A DNA stretch of 29,948 nucleotides from Sphingomonadales bacterium (GTDB lineage Bacteria; Pseudomonadota; Alphaproteobacteria; Sphingomonadales; Sphingomonadaceae): NCBI GenBank assembly GCA_027489295.1, contig JAIYAA010000397.1, positions 1 through 29,948 of the forward strand, given 5' to 3'. Under the pieces are notes generated by a model, which had not been told where the DNA came from, searched no databases, and saw only the letters and a program-made list of their open reading frames with translations. The position numbers were made by a program, and so were the translations under genes. Positions 7,249-15,772 of the stretch are shown here, piece after piece. The stretch's first letter is position 1. Each line of letters opens with the position of its first letter.

Positions 7249-8856
7249 ATGCGTCGTTCCGTACTCGCTCTCACCGCCGCGCTGCTCGCCAGCGCGCCGA
7301 TCGCTGCGCAGACGATCCAGACCACGCCGACCGACCGCGTGATCGACCAGGGCACCAACCACAGCGAAGTGATGCGAATCGCGCAGTACCTCACCGACGT
7401 GATCGGCGCGCGCCTCACCAACTCGCCCGGCATCCGCAAGGCCGAGGACTGGACCCAGGCCAAGTTCCGCGAATGGGGCCTGACGAACGTTCACAAGGAA
7501 GGCTTCGAGTTCGGCCGCGGCTGGTGGAACGAGAAGCTGGCCGTGCGCATGGTCGGCCCCCGCCCGCTCCAGCTGGTCGCAGCCCCCCTGCCCTGGACGC
7601 CGGGCACCAGCGGCGCGGTCACCGGCGAGGTGGTGCTTGCCCCGCTCGCCGACGAGGCCGCCTTCGCCCAGTATAAGGGCAAGCTGAAGGGCAAGGTGGT
7701 GCTGATCAGCGAACCGCGCGATCTGGAGGAAGCGACCGAGGCGCCGTTCAAGCGCTGGACCGACGACGAGCTGACCAAGCGCGACAATTATGATCTGCTC
7801 AACGGCGGCGGCGGCAACCGCCCCTTCAACCCCGCCCGCCTCTCCTTCGGCGCCAAGCGCGACGCGTTCCTGAAGGAAGAGGGCGCGATCGGCTATGCGA
7901 TCATGTCCAGCCGCAACGGCAAGCTGGTCCACGGCCAGAACAGCCAGTTCCAGGTCGGCCAGTCGGGCCTGATCGCCGGCATCGAGATCGCAGCCGAGGA
8001 TTATCGCCGCCTCGCCCGCCTCGCCAAGATGGGTGCCAAGCCGACGCTCGAGATCGACGCGGTCAACCATTTCGAGGATGCCGACACCAAGGCCTACAAC
8101 GTCCTCGCCGACATCCCCGGCACCGATTCCAAGGCCGGCTATGTGATGGCCGGCGCGCATCTCGACAGCTGGGCGATGGGCGACGGCGCAGCGGACAATG
8201 GCGCGGGCAGTGCGATGGTGATGGAGGCCGCGCGCATCATCAAGGCATCGGGCATCAAGACCAAGCGCGCGATCCGCTTCGCGCTGTGGGCGGGCGAGGA
8301 GCAGGGCCTGCTCGGCTCGATGGCCTATGTCGAGAACCATGTCGCCAAGCGCCCGGTCGATGCCGGCGCCAGCGGCATGGTGCGCTACATGACGTGGAGC
8401 CGCGCCTATCCGATCACACCGGGCCCCGATCACGGCAAGCTCGCCGCCTATTTCAACCTCGACAACGGCTCCGGCAAGATCCGCGGCATCTATGCCCAGG
8501 GCAACACCGCGGTGATGCCGATCTTCGAGCAGTGGTTCACGCCGTTCCGCAGCATGGGCGCGATCGAGGTTTCCGCGCGGCGTACCGGCAGCACCGACCA
8601 CGTCTTCTTCGATGCGGTGGGCGTGCCGGCGTTCCAGTTCATCCAGGACCCCCTCGACTATGGCTCCATGGTGCACCATACGGACGTCGACACGTTCGAT
8701 CATCTGAAGGCCGACGACATGCGCCAGGGCGCAACCATCCTCGCCGCCTTCCTGATCAACGCCGCCAACAGCGATCAGCCGCTGCCGCGCGTGCCGCTTG
8801 CGACCGCGCCGACCCCGGCCGATCAGTTCTATACCTTCCCGGAGTCTGCACACTGA
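7249..8856 (+). CDS. Secreted M28-family zinc metallopeptidase
   Basis: A 535-residue exported peptidase. The signal peptide has MRRS, a hydrophobic core and a likely cut near ASAPIAAQ. Residues 100-290 include a PA-like insert (LKGKVVLISEPRD). The catalytic domain has the M28 metal set: AHLDSW (His304), ADNGAG (Asp316), AGEEQG (Glu350 base, Glu351), FNLDNG (Asp405) and MVHHTDVDT (His477). Substrates are probably N-terminal residues of peptides; exact specificity cannot be read. ATG 7249 is preferred because a GGGGGGA site precedes it and the signal peptide starts there, although the frame is open further upstream. The stop shares one base with the rlmB start (TGATG), so the two are coupled. 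Confidence 0.92.
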   Translation: MRRSVLALTAALLASAPIAAQTIQTTPTDRVIDQGTNHSEVMRIAQYLTDVIGARLTNSPGIRKAEDWTQAKFREWGLTNVHKEGFEFGRGWWNEKLAVRMVGPRPLQLVAAPLPWTPGTSGAVTGEVVLAPLADEAAFAQYKGKLKGKVVLISEPRDLEEATEAPFKRWTDDELTKRDNYDLLNGGGGNRPFNPARLSFGAKRDAFLKEEGAIGYAIMSSRNGKLVHGQNSQFQVGQSGLIAGIEIAAEDYRRLARLAKMGAKPTLEIDAVNHFEDADTKAYNVLADIPGTDSKAGYVMAGAHLDSWAMGDGAADNGAGSAMVMEAARIIKASGIKTKRAIRFALWAGEEQGLLGSMAYVENHVAKRPVDAGASGMVRYMTWSRAYPITPGPDHGKLAAYFNLDNGSGKIRGIYAQGNTAVMPIFEQWFTPFRSMGAIEVSARRTGSTDHVFFDAVGVPAFQFIQDPLDYGSMVHHTDVDTFDHLKADDMRQGATILAAFLINAANSDQPLPRVPLATAPTPADQFYTFPESAH

Positions 8857-9602
8857 TGAAACGTCGAGGCCATCGTCCAAGCCAGGCACCTGCATCGCGG
8901 CCGCGTTTCTACGGCCGCCACGCGGTGCTCGCGGCACTCGCCAATCCCGAGCGGACGGTGCGCAAGATCTGGGGCACGCGCGAGGCGCTATCGGCGCTGG
9001 ACCTGCCCCCGGTCATCCCGATCACCTATGCCGACGTCGCCGATCTGGGCCGCCTGGTGCCGGCCGACGCGCCGCACCAGGGGCTGGTGGCCGAGGTCGA
9101 TCCGCTCGAGGAGATCTGGTTGGGCGATCTTCTCGAGCAGGGCGCCGACGACAAGCGGCCGCTGCTGGTGCTGGACCAGGTGACCGATCCGCACAATGTC
9201 GGCGCAATCCTGCGTTCGGCAGCGGCGTTCGATGCGCTGGGCATCGTCACCCAGGACCGGCACGCCCCGCCCGAGACCGGCACGCTTGCCCGTTCGGCGG
9301 CGGGCACGCTGGAGGTGGTGCCCTGGGTCCGCGTGGTGAACCTGTCGCGCGCGCTCGACGAGATCGCCGAAGCCGGCTTCTGGCGCGTCGGCCTTACCGG
9401 CCATGCCAAGGCGACGCTGGGCGAGGTGATGGGCGACGGCCGCGTCGCGCTGGTGCTGGGTGCCGAAGGCGAAGGCATGCGCCAGAACACCGAGGCGCAT
9501 TGCGACGAGCTCGCCCGCCTGCCGATCTCGGCCAAGGTGGAAAGCCTCAACGTGTCGAACGCTGCAGCCGTGGCGCTCTACGCGGTGAACACGCGCGGCT
9601 GA
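8856..9602 (+). CDS. rlmB: TrmH-family 23S rRNA (guanosine-2'-O)-methyltransferase, RlmB-like
   Basis: A 248-residue SPOUT methyltransferase. After a basic N-terminus comes the substrate-binding domain (FYGRHAVLAALANPERTVRKIW), then the SPOUT knot with motif 1 (LDQVTDPHNVGAILRSA), motif 2 (LVLGAEGEGMR) and motif 3 (LPISAKVESLNVSNAAAVALY), all intact. It methylates a ribose 2'-OH using S-adenosylmethionine; RlmB targets G2251 of 23S rRNA in E. coli, and the assignment here rests on overall architecture. The ATG overlaps the upstream peptidase stop by one base, and the next lipoprotein starts 13 bases downstream, so the three likely share a transcript. Confidence 0.92.
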   Translation: MKRRGHRPSQAPASRPRFYGRHAVLAALANPERTVRKIWGTREALSALDLPPVIPITYADVADLGRLVPADAPHQGLVAEVDPLEEIWLGDLLEQGADDKRPLLVLDQVTDPHNVGAILRSAAAFDALGIVTQDRHAPPETGTLARSAAGTLEVVPWVRVVNLSRALDEIAEAGFWRVGLTGHAKATLGEVMGDGRVALVLGAEGEGMRQNTEAHCDELARLPISAKVESLNVSNAAAVALYAVNTRG

Positions 9603-9615
9603 CGGGAGACTCGCG

Positions 9616-10344
9616 ATGGGGAAGATGTGGCGGGCGCTGGCCCTGGTGGTCCTCGCGCCGATCGTGCTGGCGAGCTGCGTGTTCCTGCCGGGCAAGTTCG
9701 ATTCCGCCCTCACCATCCACCGCGATCGCAGCTTCACCTTCACCTACAAGGGCGAAGTCGTCGCCGTCGACCTCCAGGGCATGGGCGGCGACTTCATGAA
9801 GCTGGCCGAGGCCGAAACGGCCAAGAAAAAGGGCAAGGCGGCAGAGGCGGATCTCGCTACATCGGAGGCCGCAAAAAGGGCCAAGCGTGACGAGGACTAT
9901 CGCAAGCTCGCGATCGAGCTGGCGAAGGAATCGGGATATCGCAGCGTCGAATATCGCGGCGACGGCATCTTCTACGTCGATTTCGCGCTGTCCGGCACGC
10001 TCGATCACGCCTTTGTCTATCCGTACAACCAGGACAACGAGATCATCCTGCCCTGGATCGCGATCGAGCTACGTGGCAAGGATGCCCTGCGGATGAAGGC
10101 CGCTGGCTTCGCGCGGCAGAATGGCGCCTCGAACGGCATGGGATCGAGCCTGGCCGGCAGCGGCCTCGACGCGCCCGATCGGATGGAGGGCAGCTTCACC
10201 CTCACCACCGATGCCGAACTGCTGAGCCAGAACAACGAAGCCGGCGCCGAGACCGTCGGCAGCGAAAAGGTCGTCCGCTGGACGGTGGGGCCCAAGACTA
10301 AGGACGCGCCGATGGCGTCGCTGCGGGTGGCGCCGCTGCGGTGA
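9616..10344 (+). CDS. Predicted lipoprotein of unknown function, 242 aa
   Basis: A signal peptide with lipobox VLASC (Cys21) predicts lipid attachment. The mature part starts with a short beta-rich segment (IHRDRSFTFTYKGEVVAVDL), followed by a Lys/Ala/Glu-rich helical stretch (about residues 65-95), then a second beta region (YRSVEYRGDGIFYVDFALSG, FVYPYNQDNEIILPWIAIELR) and a C-terminal segment ending RWTVGPKTKDAPMASLRV. ATG 9616 has GGGAGA upstream. It follows rlmB by 13 bases. The layout suggests a periplasm-facing beta-sheet protein. I do not recognise a named domain. Confidence 0.72.
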   Translation: MGKMWRALALVVLAPIVLASCVFLPGKFDSALTIHRDRSFTFTYKGEVVAVDLQGMGGDFMKLAEAETAKKKGKAAEADLATSEAAKRAKRDEDYRKLAIELAKESGYRSVEYRGDGIFYVDFALSGTLDHAFVYPYNQDNEIILPWIAIELRGKDALRMKAAGFARQNGASNGMGSSLAGSGLDAPDRMEGSFTLTTDAELLSQNNEAGAETVGSEKVVRWTVGPKTKDAPMASLRVAPLR

Positions 10345-10346
10345 CA

Positions 10347-10368
10347 GGCGGGCGCCGCGGCGCCTGCC
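10347..10368. terminator. Bidirectional terminator-like hairpin between convergent genes
   Basis: A 9-bp GC-rich stem (one G-T) with a CGCG loop fills the 31-base gap between the plus-strand lipoprotein stop and the minus-strand VOC stop. There is no U-tract on either side. Confidence 0.4.
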
Positions 10369-10375
10369 CCCTGCG

Positions 10376-10759
10376 TCACTCCGCCGGCGCTTCCCACAAT
10401 TCGATCGGATTGCCCTCCGGATCGTGGATCCGCGCGAATCGGCCGGTTTCCGGCGTGTCCCATTCGTTTCGCGTCTCGATCGCGATGCCGGCGGCGTTGA
10501 GCTGTTCGAGCAGGCTGTCGAGATCGATCACCCGCAGGTTGAGCATCACCGGCTTGTCCGCAGCGAAATAGCTGCTGTCGGCCGGGAAGGGCTGGAACAC
10601 CACGCCGCCCGCTTCCGGATACCAGAACCACGGGCTCGTCTGCCCGCTGGAATCCGTGCCACAGCCGCCGCCGACGCCGAGCATCTCCTGATACCAGGCC
10701 TTCAGCCCCTCCGGATCCTTCGCGCGGAAGAAATATCCGCCAAGTCCTACCACCGGCAT
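10376..10759 (-). CDS. VOC (glyoxalase/bleomycin-resistance) superfamily protein
   Basis: A 127-residue single-module VOC protein. It opens VGLGGYFFRAKDPEGLKAWYQEMLG, continues with SPWFWYPEAGGVVFQPF and VMLNLRVIDLDSLLEQLNAAGI, and ends GRFARIHDPEGNPIELWEAP; the terminal Glu is a typical metal ligand. ATG 10759 is preferred because GGGGGAA lies just upstream. The GTG at 10777, overlapping the glnD stop, would add six residues and swallow that site. It sits immediately downstream of glnD and is probably cotranscribed. VOC members do isomerase, dioxygenase or binding roles, so the substrate cannot be inferred. Confidence 0.87.
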   Translation of the reverse strand: MPVVGLGGYFFRAKDPEGLKAWYQEMLGVGGGCGTDSSGQTSPWFWYPEAGGVVFQPFPADSSYFAADKPVMLNLRVIDLDSLLEQLNAAGIAIETRNEWDTPETGRFARIHDPEGNPIELWEAPAE

Positions 10760-10773
10760 GCCCGTTCCCCCGA

Positions 10774-13521
10774 TCACGCGGCCTGGGCGATCTCCTCCCC
10801 GGCCGCGGCTTCCAGCAGACGCCGCTCGATCGACTTGAGTCGCGACGTTGCGGTAATCTTATCCCCGATCAGGTCGGTCAGATAGAAGGTATCCACCGCG
10901 CGCTCGCCATAGGTGGCAACATGCGCAGAATGGATCGTGACCTTCGACTGGAACAACGCGTTGGCAAGGCTGTAGAGCAGTGCCGGCCGGTCGCGCGCAT
11001 TGACTTCGATGACGGTGAATCGATTCGACGCCTTGTTGTCGATGAACACATTGGGTTCGATCGAGAAGGCATCCGCCCGCAGCCGCACCAGCGCCTTGGT
11101 CTTGAGCCGCTCGGAAAGCCGCGCGCGGTTGGCCAGCGCATCGGCGATGCCGGTCTTCAGCCGGGTCAGCCGCGCCTCCTCGTCGAACGGCTGGCCGAAC
11201 GGGTCCTGGACCAGGAAATTGTCGAGCGCCATGCCGTCGCGGGTCGTGTGGATCCGCGCGTCGATGATGTTGCCGCCGGCGACATGGATCGCGCCGGCGA
11301 TGCGGTAGAACAGGCCCGGATGGTCCGAGGCATAGACCGTCACCAGCGTCGCGCCGCGATCGGGATAGACCTGCGCCTCGACATGCAGCGTGGCATTGCC
11401 GGCCTGCGCGACCATCACCGCGTTGCGCGCCAGCACGTCCACCGGCTCGGCGATCCAGTAGCTTTCGGTGAAGCGCTTCTTGAATGCCGCCATGCGGGCT
11501 TCGTCCCAGCCGAGCGTCTCGGCCAGTTCGTCCTGCTTGGCGGCGATCCGTTCGGTGCGGCCGCGCTGCTTGTGGCCGAGGCGGAGCACTTCCTCGGCCG
11601 CCTCGTAGAGATTGCCGAGCAGCTGGCGCTTCCAGCCATTCCACACGCCCGGCCCCACCGCGCGGATGTCCACCACGGTCAGCGCCAGCAGCATGCGGAG
11701 GCGTTCCGCGCTCTGCACCTGGGCGGTGAAGTCGAGGATGGTCTTGAAGTCTGCCAGGTCGCGCTTGAACGCGGTGGCGGACATCAGCAGGTGCCAGCGC
11801 ACCAACCATGCCACCATCTCGGTCTCGCCGGCGGTGAGGCCGAGCCGCGGGCACAGCCGCTCGGCTACTTCCGCGCCAAGGATCGAATGGTCCCCGCTGC
11901 GGCCCTTGGCGATATCGTGGAGCAGCACCGCGACATAGAGTGCGCGGCGCGAGGCGAGCTGGTGGAGGATGCCGCTGGCCAGCGGATGGTCTTCCTTCAA
12001 CTGCCCCTTCTCGATCCGGCTGAGCAGCCCGATCGCACGGATCGAATGCTCGTCCACCGTGTAGTGGTGGTACATGTCGAACTGCATCTGCGCGACGACA
12101 CGGCCGAAGTCCGGCACGAAACGGCCGAAGACCCCCGCCTCGTTCATCCAGCGCAGCACCGTCTCGGGGTCGCGCGGCGAGGTCAGTACGTCGAGGAACA
12201 GCGCATTGGCCCGGGGATCGGTGCGCACGTCGTCGACCAGCTTGGCATCGCGGGCGGCGGCGCGCATCGCCAGCGGGTGGATCTCCAGCTCGTGCTGGTC
12301 GGCGAGCGCGAACAGCTCGATCAGCCGCACCGGATCCTCGCGGAAATAGGTGTCGCGGGGCAGTGCCAGCCGGCCGCGCTCCATCACGAAGCCTTTCAGC
12401 TTGCGCCGTCCGCGCCACAGCGCCGGGAATCCGAAGCGCCGCCCGCGCGCGGCGAACTTCTCGTCGAGATGCGCGAGGAACACGCCCGTGAGGTCGCCGA
12501 CCACCTTCGCCTGGAGGAAATAATAGCGCATGAAGCGCTCGACCTTCGACATGCCCGGCCGGTCGGCGAAGCGCATCCGCTCGGCGATCTCGCGCTGGAC
12601 GTCGAAGGTCAGCCGGTCCTCGGGCCGGTTGGTGATCAGATGCAGCTGGCAGCGCACCGCCCACAGGAAATTCTCGGCGCGTCGGAACTGGCGATATTCG
12701 GCGGGGGTCAGCAGGCCGGCCTCGACCAGCTGGGCCGGCTCGCCGACATTATAGGCGAACTTGCCGATCCAGAAGAGCGTATGGAGGTCGCGCAGGCCGC
12801 CCTTGCCCTCCTTCACATTGGGTTCGACGACGTAGCGGCTGTCGCCCATCTTCTTGTGGCGGGCGTTGCGCTCCTCCAGCTTGGCGGTGATGAAGCCGCG
12901 CGCCTTGTCGGCCTGCAGCTCCGCCTTGAAGCGCTTTGCCGCCTCCTCGTACAGGTCGGTATCGCCCCACACGTACCGCGCTTCGAGCAGCGCGGTGCAG
13001 ACGGTGACGTCGCCCTTGGCCTGGCGGACCATCTCGTCGAGCGAGCGCGACGAATGCCCGACCTTCAGCCGCATGTCCCACAGCGAATAGAGCATCGATT
13101 CGATCACCTGCTCGCTCCACCCCGTGACCTTCCAGGGGGTTAGGAAGCCGATGTCGATGTCCGAATGCGGCGCCATCTCGCCACGACCATAGCCGCCCAC
13201 CGCGATCAGCGTCATGCGCTCGGCGGCGGTGGGATTGGCGTTGGGATGCAGGCGCTCGGTGGTGAAGTCCCACAAGAGGCGCAGGATCTGGTCGGTGAGG
13301 AAGGCGCCGGCGGCCGCCGCTTCCAGCCCGCGCGAGGGATGCTCGGCGAGCCGCCGGGCGATCTCCGCGCGGCCGCTCGCCAGCGCCGTATTGAGCTCGG
13401 CCGTGCCGGCCTGGCGCAGCGCCGCAGTATCGCGCGCCTCCAGGGCGGCGAGACGTTCGGCGACGGCGCGGCGATCGATCAGGGCGCGTCGATGGGGGAC
13501 GGATGCAAAGCGGGACGGCAT
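10774..13521 (-). CDS. glnD: GlnD, bifunctional PII uridylyltransferase / uridylyl-removing enzyme
   Basis: A 915-residue nitrogen sensor that uridylylates PII when glutamine is scarce and deuridylylates it when glutamine is plentiful. Domains in order: nucleotidyltransferase with GGYGRGEMAPHSDIDI (109-124; Asp121 and Asp123 bind metal), the GlnD linker domain, an HD hydrolase domain (VAVLLHDIAKGRSGDHS, near residue 510) and two C-terminal ACT domains (TLVTVYASDHPGLFYRIAG; FTVIEVNARDRPALLYSL). All key motifs are intact and the length is typical. The promoter should lie in the gene-free stretch above 13521. A -10-like CTATCT occurs about 10 bases before the ATG, suggesting a short leader. The VOC gene follows closely. 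Confidence 0.97.
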   Translation of the reverse strand: MPSRFASVPHRRALIDRRAVAERLAALEARDTAALRQAGTAELNTALASGRAEIARRLAEHPSRGLEAAAAGAFLTDQILRLLWDFTTERLHPNANPTAAERMTLIAVGGYGRGEMAPHSDIDIGFLTPWKVTGWSEQVIESMLYSLWDMRLKVGHSSRSLDEMVRQAKGDVTVCTALLEARYVWGDTDLYEEAAKRFKAELQADKARGFITAKLEERNARHKKMGDSRYVVEPNVKEGKGGLRDLHTLFWIGKFAYNVGEPAQLVEAGLLTPAEYRQFRRAENFLWAVRCQLHLITNRPEDRLTFDVQREIAERMRFADRPGMSKVERFMRYYFLQAKVVGDLTGVFLAHLDEKFAARGRRFGFPALWRGRRKLKGFVMERGRLALPRDTYFREDPVRLIELFALADQHELEIHPLAMRAAARDAKLVDDVRTDPRANALFLDVLTSPRDPETVLRWMNEAGVFGRFVPDFGRVVAQMQFDMYHHYTVDEHSIRAIGLLSRIEKGQLKEDHPLASGILHQLASRRALYVAVLLHDIAKGRSGDHSILGAEVAERLCPRLGLTAGETEMVAWLVRWHLLMSATAFKRDLADFKTILDFTAQVQSAERLRMLLALTVVDIRAVGPGVWNGWKRQLLGNLYEAAEEVLRLGHKQRGRTERIAAKQDELAETLGWDEARMAAFKKRFTESYWIAEPVDVLARNAVMVAQAGNATLHVEAQVYPDRGATLVTVYASDHPGLFYRIAGAIHVAGGNIIDARIHTTRDGMALDNFLVQDPFGQPFDEEARLTRLKTGIADALANRARLSERLKTKALVRLRADAFSIEPNVFIDNKASNRFTVIEVNARDRPALLYSLANALFQSKVTIHSAHVATYGERAVDTFYLTDLIGDKITATSRLKSIERRLLEAAAGEEIAQAA

Positions 13522-13866
13522 GCCGAGTCAGATAGGAGGATTCGGGGCGAAGTTCACCCGGGAAGGCAGTGCATGCGCGATTTCCCTTCCAGTTACGCCG
13601 CACGCCGCCTGCAACGCCGCCGCCTGCCCCCTCCCCCAGCGCCGCGCCCGTCGCCGATCCCGCAACGGTAGCGCACTCTGTCCCCACCAATGCCGTTTCG
13701 ACGGGGACGGCAAGACGCTCGTCGATGGGCAGTGCGAGGTCTTTCCGCTGCGCGATGGTTGCTGGGTCAATCCGCGCACCCGCATCTACGCGCAGCGATC
13801 GCTGCTTGCGGGGAACACCTATGCCTGCCGGCCCGTTGACCGTGCCGTAACCGAAAGGAGATTTCG
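13522..13866. other. 345-bp gap between divergent genes (glnD / basic protein)
   Basis: No intact gene can be called with confidence. The left end should contain the glnD promoter and the right end the ribosome-binding site (AAGGAG) of the next plus gene. The middle carries broken coding signal, described separately as a possible decayed gene. Confidence 0.6.
13573..13850 (+). pseudogene. Possible decayed gene for a small Cys-rich secreted domain
   Basis: ATG 13573 has GGAAGG six bases upstream, but that frame stops at 13671 after 32 residues. The Pro/Ala-rich stretch reads more naturally in frame +3 (TPPATPPPAPSPSAAPV). From about 13684 frame +2 reads CRFDGDGKTLVDGQCEVF, PLRDGCWVNPRTRIYAQRS and LLAGNTYACRPVDRA. 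This segment has four Cys, GC-rich third positions and little low complexity. The +2 frame has no stop until it is deep inside the next gene, whereas frame +3 stops at 13850. A gene broken by frameshifts, or indel errors in the sequence, would explain this. It could also be chance in GC-rich DNA. Confidence 0.3.
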
Positions 13867-14370
13867 ATGGCCACCGCCAGCAAGACGCCGAAGTCCACGA
13901 CGCCCCGCAAGCGCACGCCCAAGGCAAGCTCCGCCGCGGCGCAGACCGCCACCACCGACGACACGTTCGAGCCTGCCTCGGCCAAGCCCGCCGCGAAGAC
14001 GCGCACCAGGCGTGCCCCCAAGGCGTCGACGCCAGCCCCCAAGGCCAAGAAGCGTGCCGGCCTCGGCAAAGCGGGCATCGCGGCGATCGCCGCAACCGGC
14101 CTGGGCGCGGTGGGTGCCCTCGCCTTCGGGCTGCTGCGCGGCCGCAAGCTGGCCGATGCCGCCCCCGGAACCGTCCCGACCGACCTGATGGGCGACAGCC
14201 ATCCCGATGGTTCCAGCCGTGCCATCGAGGATTTCCGGCCCGATCCCTCGGCCCCGGTGCCCGAAGGCGAGCGGGACGCCTTCCGCCCGGCGCTGGCGGG
14301 CGGATCGGCGCCGACGCTGGTCGCGGGTCAGGCCGACGACCTGCGCCGCGTCGACGCTGCACCGTCCTGA
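13867..14370 (+). CDS. Basic Lys/Ala-rich protein with one membrane segment, 167 aa
   Basis: The N-terminal 65 residues are Lys/Thr/Ala/Pro-rich with repeated PKxxTP and PKA units, like histone-H1 tails. A single hydrophobic segment follows (about 66-87: AGIAAIAATGLGAVGALAFGLL) with RGRK after it, then an acidic, Pro-rich tail (SRAIEDFRPDPSAPVPEGE). The positive flanks suggest a cytoplasmic basic tail attached to the inner membrane. ATG 13867 has AAGGAG at a good distance. A strong hairpin at 14386 follows. DNA or polyanion binding by the tail is only an inference from composition; no named family is recognised. Confidence 0.65.
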   Translation: MATASKTPKSTTPRKRTPKASSAAAQTATTDDTFEPASAKPAAKTRTRRAPKASTPAPKAKKRAGLGKAGIAAIAATGLGAVGALAFGLLRGRKLADAAPGTVPTDLMGDSHPDGSSRAIEDFRPDPSAPVPEGERDAFRPALAGGSAPTLVAGQADDLRRVDAAPS

Positions 14371-14385
14371 TCCACCCGGAATGAT

Positions 14386-14413
14386 GCAGCCGCGCAACCT
14401 TCTGCGCGGCTGC
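14386..14413 (+). terminator. Terminator-like hairpin
   Basis: A perfect 11-bp stem with an ACCTTC loop, 16 bases after the stop of the preceding gene and about 40 bases before the next start. No U-tract follows, so it may instead be a leader or processing hairpin. Confidence 0.45.
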
Positions 14414-14455
14414 GCATTGCCCCAGCATTCCGAACAATCGATCAGGAGAGACACG

Positions 14456-14872
14456 ATGCGTATTCTCGCTCTCGGCATGGTTGCCGCCGCGACGCTGGTT
14501 TCCGGCTGCGTGGAGGATGGCCATGGCCCCGGCTCGGCCAGCAACAACGGCTATCGCAGCTATGACTATAACCGGCCCGACCCGTCGTATAACGGCTATT
14601 ATGCCGACCGTTACTATCGCGACGACAATCGCTACCGCGAGCGTCGACTGTCGCGCAACGACCGCGTCTATCGTGGTCAGGATGGCCGATATTATTGCCG
14701 CCGCAACGATGGCACCACGGGCCTGATCGTCGGCGGCGTCGCCGGCGGCCTGCTCGGCAACCTCATCGCACCGGGTGGTTCGCAGACGCTGGGCACGCTG
14801 CTCGGCGCCGCTGCGGGCGCCGCCGCCGGTCGATCGATCGACCGCAGCAACAACAACGTCACCTGCCGCTGA
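14456..14872 (+). CDS. Glycine-zipper 2TM-type lipoprotein (paralogue 1)
   Basis: A 138-residue predicted lipoprotein with lipobox VSGC (Cys18). A Tyr/Arg/Asp-rich region (about 32-80: SYDYNRPDP, YYADRYYRDDNRYRERR, LSRNDRVYRGQDG) leads to YYCRRNDGTTGLIVGGVAGG. The glycine zipper has two hydrophobic helices, 88-104 and 111-126 (GTLLGAAAGAAAGRSID), typical of the outer-membrane or periplasm-associated 'glycine zipper 2TM' family. Cys81 and the penultimate Cys could pair. ATG 14456 has AGGAGAG upstream. A strong terminator follows. It is closely related to the genes at 23853 and, less so, 16732. Function in this family is generally unproven; an envelope stability role is likely. Confidence 0.85.
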   Translation: MRILALGMVAAATLVSGCVEDGHGPGSASNNGYRSYDYNRPDPSYNGYYADRYYRDDNRYRERRLSRNDRVYRGQDGRYYCRRNDGTTGLIVGGVAGGLLGNLIAPGGSQTLGTLLGAAAGAAAGRSIDRSNNNVTCR

Positions 14873-14879
14873 CAGGGAG

Positions 14880-14911
14880 GGGCCGGGAACCGTTCCCGGC
14901 CCGTTTCTTCT
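14880..14911 (+). terminator. Rho-independent terminator
   Basis: A perfect 10-bp stem (14880-14889 with 14893-14902) with a CCG loop is followed by GTTTCTTCT. It starts 8 bases after the glycine-zipper stop and ends just before the osmC ribosome-binding site. Confidence 0.7.
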
Positions 14912-14925
14912 CGAGGAGCCCCGCC

Positions 14926-15351
14926 ATGACGACGCGCACCGCCACCGCCCGCTACACCGGCTTCGGCAAGGCCGGCAAAGGCCAGCTTACCACCCCCTCG
15001 GGCGTGCTGGAGGCGACCCCCTACAGCTTCAACACCCGCTTCGGTGACGAAAAGGGCACCAATCCGGAGGAGCTCATCGCTGCCGCCCATGCCGGCTGCT
15101 TCACCATGGCGTTGAGCTTCGCGCTTGCCCAGGCCGGCTTCAACGACGGCACGTTGGAGACCACCGCGGCAGTGAAGCTGGAGCAGGACGGCGATGGCTT
15201 CAGCATCACCCGGTCGGACCTGAAGCTGCGCGCCGATGTCCCCGGCATCAGCCAGGAGCAATTCGAGGCGCTCGCCAAGGACGCAGAGGCGAACTGCCCG
15301 ATCTCGAAACTGCTCAAGGCCGAAATCGCGCTGGAGTGGGAACTAGCCTGA
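14926..15351 (+). CDS. OsmC-family peroxiredoxin-like protein
   Basis: A 141-residue OsmC/Ohr-fold protein that reduces organic peroxides with two thiols. The conserved opening is ATARYTGFGKAGKGQLTTPSG. Catalytic Cys58 lies in AHAGCFTMALS and the second in ANCPISKLL (Cys124), both present. GTNPEELIAAAHA is the family signature and places it with OsmC rather than Ohr. ATG 14926 follows GAGGAG. It is monocistronic by appearance, insulated upstream by a terminator and convergent with the iron-permease homologue. Regulation by osmotic or oxidative stress is known for E. coli OsmC but cannot be seen here. Confidence 0.92.
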   Translation: MTTRTATARYTGFGKAGKGQLTTPSGVLEATPYSFNTRFGDEKGTNPEELIAAAHAGCFTMALSFALAQAGFNDGTLETTAAVKLEQDGDGFSITRSDLKLRADVPGISQEQFEALAKDAEANCPISKLLKAEIALEWELA

Positions 15352-15370
15352 TCGACGGGGGCGGCGTGGT

Positions 15371-15772
<402 letters not shown>

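Noticed and set aside
7228..8937. A long minus-strand frame opposite the M28 peptidase
   Set aside because: Gly/Val/His-rich nonsense-like translation; the plus strand has signal peptide and metal ligands in order.
10921..13143. A 740-codon plus-strand frame antisense to glnD
   Set aside because: Composition typical of antisense GC3 bias; glnD on the minus strand has all domains intact.
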